Shown: positions 62,723 to 64,000 of the stretch, piece by piece
Position numbering within the stretch: the first letter of the stretch is position 1
How the letters are laid out: every line of letters starts with the position of its first letter
Assembly (NCBI RefSeq): GCF_013407145.1
Contig: NZ_CP026993.1
Coordinates: 124,001 to 188,000 of the forward strand
Source: Nitrosopumilus cobalaminigenes
GTDB taxonomy: Archaea; Thermoproteota; Nitrososphaeria; Nitrososphaerales; Nitrosopumilaceae
Length of the DNA stretch: 64,000 bases
Reading direction: 5' to 3'
The notes under the pieces: generated by a model
The model's database searches: none
Told to the model about the DNA's origin: nothing
What the model saw: only the letters and a program-made list of their open reading frames with translations
Program-made: the position numbers and the translations under genes

Positions 62723-63007
62723 ATGGAATCTACTTCTCTAGTCTTATCTATTGTTTCAATTGCAAATATGGGCATACTTGGTATTCTAATCTGTATTTTT
62801 GGAAAAATGTATGGAAAAACTAGAGCACAGCTTCCACTAGGCATGATAGTTGTAGCCGGAATGTTGTTTTTACATAATGTTATTGGTGCATTAGCATACT
62901 TTTCGATGGAAGAGATTTTCTCCCATGAAATTTTCCCATATATGCTGGGAGTAGGAATTGCCGAACTTGCAGGATTAATTATATTTTTGAAAATTACATT
63001 AGACTAA
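62723..63007 (+). CDS. three-helix small membrane protein
   Basis: 94 residues with helices at about 5-26, 36-58 and 70-92. A short basic loop KMYGKTRAQ follows helix 1, and HNVIGALAYFSMEEIFSHEIF lies between helices 2 and 3. No family recognised. It directly follows the winged-helix gene, so it may be its regulatory target. Confidence 0.68.
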   Translation: MESTSLVLSIVSIANMGILGILICIFGKMYGKTRAQLPLGMIVVAGMLFLHNVIGALAYFSMEEIFSHEIFPYMLGVGIAELAGLIIFLKITLD

Positions 63008-63042
63008 TCTTAGTTTATTTGTAACAAATGATCTTCTAAGAC

Positions 63043-63486
63043 GTGTTACAAGAATATCTAAAATTAAACAAAAATGTTCTCATTGCATTTACAGCATCAA
63101 TAATTATTTCTGCAATTATTGCTCAAGTTTTATCTGATCAAGCTGATTATCTAAATACAACATATACAACAATTGCAGACTATGCAATTTATTTTTCAGT
63201 TTTTAGCAGTTTATTTTATTTTGATAATAGAAAAAAATATCGATTAGATTCTGGGAAAACTGATACTGCAAAACTAAAACATGATTTAAAAAAATTAATC
63301 ACTTCACTGGGAATTGCTGAAGTTGTATATACTGTTGTTAGATGGGCTATGCAATATTATTTCCTTACAATAAACTATGATCCATATCTAGCATCAATTC
63401 TATCTCAAGGAATATCTACAATTATTTACATGATAGTGCTAAATCTAACTGTGAAAATTACGAGGTTGTATAAAGATGGGAATTAA
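63043..63486 (+). CDS. four-helix membrane protein, unknown function
   Basis: 147 residues from a GTG. Helices at about 12-30, 44-60, 88-108 and 122-140; the loop DNRKKYRLDSGKTDTAKLKHDL after helix 2 is strongly basic, consistent with a cytosolic location. No family recognised. Its 3' end overlaps the start of the RNase HI-like gene by 11 bases, so they are translated together. Confidence 0.7.
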   Translation: MLQEYLKLNKNVLIAFTASIIISAIIAQVLSDQADYLNTTYTTIADYAIYFSVFSSLFYFDNRKKYRLDSGKTDTAKLKHDLKKLITSLGIAEVVYTVVRWAMQYYFLTINYDPYLASILSQGISTIIYMIVLNLTVKITRLYKDGN

Positions 63487-63832
63487 TATTTACGTTGATG
63501 GTTCTGGTGGAACAAATAGTGGATACGGATATTTTGTTAAAGAAACTGGCGAATCATTTTATGAGAAAAAACCTGATTTAACAAACAATCAGGCAGAATA
63601 TCTAGCAATAATTTCAGCTTTAAACAAGTATGTTGAATCAACAGAAGAAATTACAATTCATAGTGATTCTAAAAATACTGTAAACCAACTAAATCATGAA
63701 TTTGCAATAAATAATGAAGAATTAAGAAATTTAGCTAGAGAAGCATGGGGAATAATTGGAAAATTTTCAAATTTATCAATTGTTTGGGTTCCTAGAAAAG
63801 AGAATTTGGCTGGAAAAATGCTGGGAAGCTAA
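63476..63832 (+). CDS. RNase HI-like protein lacking the last catalytic acid
   Basis: 118 residues. INIYVDGSGGTNSG gives Asp8, LTNNQAEYLAI gives Glu41, and ITIHSDSKNTVNQL gives Asp64, the first three carboxylates of RNase HI. The fourth is normally an aspartate in a final AD motif, but here VPRKENLAGKMLGS has Gly113, and the protein ends four to five residues later. The length is about 20-30 residues short of archaeal RNase HI. Either it is a trimmed, weak or inactive nuclease, or the acid is supplied otherwise. It binds RNA/DNA hybrids by family knowledge. Confidence 0.82.
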   Translation: MGINIYVDGSGGTNSGYGYFVKETGESFYEKKPDLTNNQAEYLAIISALNKYVESTEEITIHSDSKNTVNQLNHEFAINNEELRNLAREAWGIIGKFSNLSIVWVPRKENLAGKMLGS

Positions 63833-63863
63833 AAATCAGAGATCAGAAATTTCCGAGAATAAC

Positions 63864-63872
63864 TTTATTATA
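63864..63872 (+). promoter_or_regulatory. TATA box of the CoA synthetase gene
   Basis: TTTATTATA about 24 bases before ATG 63896, the spacing of a leaderless archaeal message. Confidence 0.5.
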
Positions 63873-63895
63873 CAAAATCTTTAGATTCAACATAC

Positions 63896-64000
63896 ATGGC
63901 AGAATCTGTCTTTCTATCACCAAAATCAATTGCAGTAATTGGTGCATCAGATAAGAGAGGAAGTGTTGGTGCAACAATCACATCAAATATCATGAATGGA
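63896..64000 (+). CDS. ADP-forming acyl-CoA synthetase, N-terminal fragment (cut by window edge)
   Basis: Only 35 codons are visible: MAESVFLSPKSIAVIGASDK, then RGSVGATITSNIM. This is the CoA-binding Rossmann start (SIAVIGAS) of NDP-forming acetate-CoA-ligase-type proteins. In Nitrosopumilus such an enzyme activates 4-hydroxybutyrate or 3-hydroxypropionate in the energy-efficient CO2 fixation cycle, and one lies a short way downstream of the cox operon, as I recall from N. maritimus. From this fragment alone the acid cannot be assigned. Confidence 0.75.
   Translation, partial: MAESVFLSPKSIAVIGASDKRGSVGATITSNIMNG

Noticed and set aside
1-64000. Search for CRISPR arrays, insertion sequences, integrases and attachment sites
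   Set aside because: No regularly spaced repeats, transposase or integrase motifs were seen by reading. The only long repeat is the GT2 inverted pair, and none of the three tRNAs has an evident duplicated 3' end beside it.

Overview
The window looks like a piece of the chromosome of an ammonia-oxidising thaumarchaeon of the Nitrosopumilus type. The evidence is the AT-rich DNA, archaeal TATA boxes about 25 bases before leaderless starts, frequent TTG/GTG starts and archaeal tRNAs. There is also a copper-rich haem-copper oxidase operon, extracytoplasmic proteins with the PDWVKKNAGWW module, and at the right edge the start of an ADP-forming acyl-CoA synthetase of the kind used in the thaumarchaeal hydroxypropionate/hydroxybutyrate cycle. 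The genus assignment is recognition of family and gene order, not a database match. No rRNA, CRISPR array, transposase or integrase was seen. Region 1 (1 to about 38.5 kb) is a large glycan biosynthesis region. It holds about nine glycosyltransferases (cytosolic GT2 and GT4, plus one membrane GT39-like), two Wzx-type flippases, and many nucleotide-sugar enzymes. Recognisable routes are: UDP-glucose to UDP-glucuronate to a UDP-pentose (24.6 and 23.6 kb genes); UDP-GlcNAc to a UDP-6-deoxy-L-HexNAc (CapE-like SMK dehydratase, WecB-like epimerase and RmlD-like reductase, 11.6-14.5 kb); a UDP-HexNAc uronate paired with an asparagine-synthetase-like amide-forming enzyme (0.6-3.2 kb); an orphan CDP-glucose synthase (28.1 kb); and a five-gene minus-strand block with a sugar aminotransferase (32.8-37.4 kb). 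Decoration enzymes include an FkbM methyltransferase, three large radical SAM enzymes (cobalamin-type by recognition), and a carbamoyltransferase cassette (DUF5989, SxtJ, carbamoyltransferase, SGNH hydrolase). No rhamnose (RmlA/B) set and no obvious Wzy polymerase were seen. A phosphoglucose/phosphomannose isomerase closes the region and links it to central sugar phosphates. Region 2 (38.6-45.7 kb) is housekeeping: methylthioribose-1-phosphate isomerase, a MIP18-PqqD fusion, a short-chain dehydrogenase, small membrane proteins, tRNA-Arg, a class I aminotransferase, an FMN/F420-type split-barrel protein, an F420-dependent NADP reductase-like protein and a histidine phosphatase. Region 3 (45.8-50.0 kb) is the terminal oxidase operon: subunit II split in two genes, subunit I, a two-domain membrane cupredoxin and a half-size haem A synthase, followed by a convergent secreted protein. 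Region 4 (50.1-64 kb) is mixed: an SRPBCC protein, tRNA-Lys, a divergent CheY-like regulator and a ten-helix histidine kinase, a methyltransferase, a tiny cysteine-rich protein, branched-chain aminotransferase, aspartate kinase, a MurG-like glycosyltransferase, a candidate structured RNA, tRNA-Val, secreted and membrane proteins of unknown role, a radical SAM protein, a winged-helix regulator, an RNase HI homologue lacking one catalytic acid, and the partial CoA synthetase. The most unusual observations are: two GT2 genes in opposite orientation sharing identical stretches of 190 and 98 bases around a radical SAM gene (a signature of recent gene conversion or duplication); the four-gene carbamoylation cassette, whose first member is only 50 codons long; glycan enzymes with degraded catalytic or metal motifs; and a compact intergenic RNA candidate with two copies of GTAACGCC that could compete for one partner strand.
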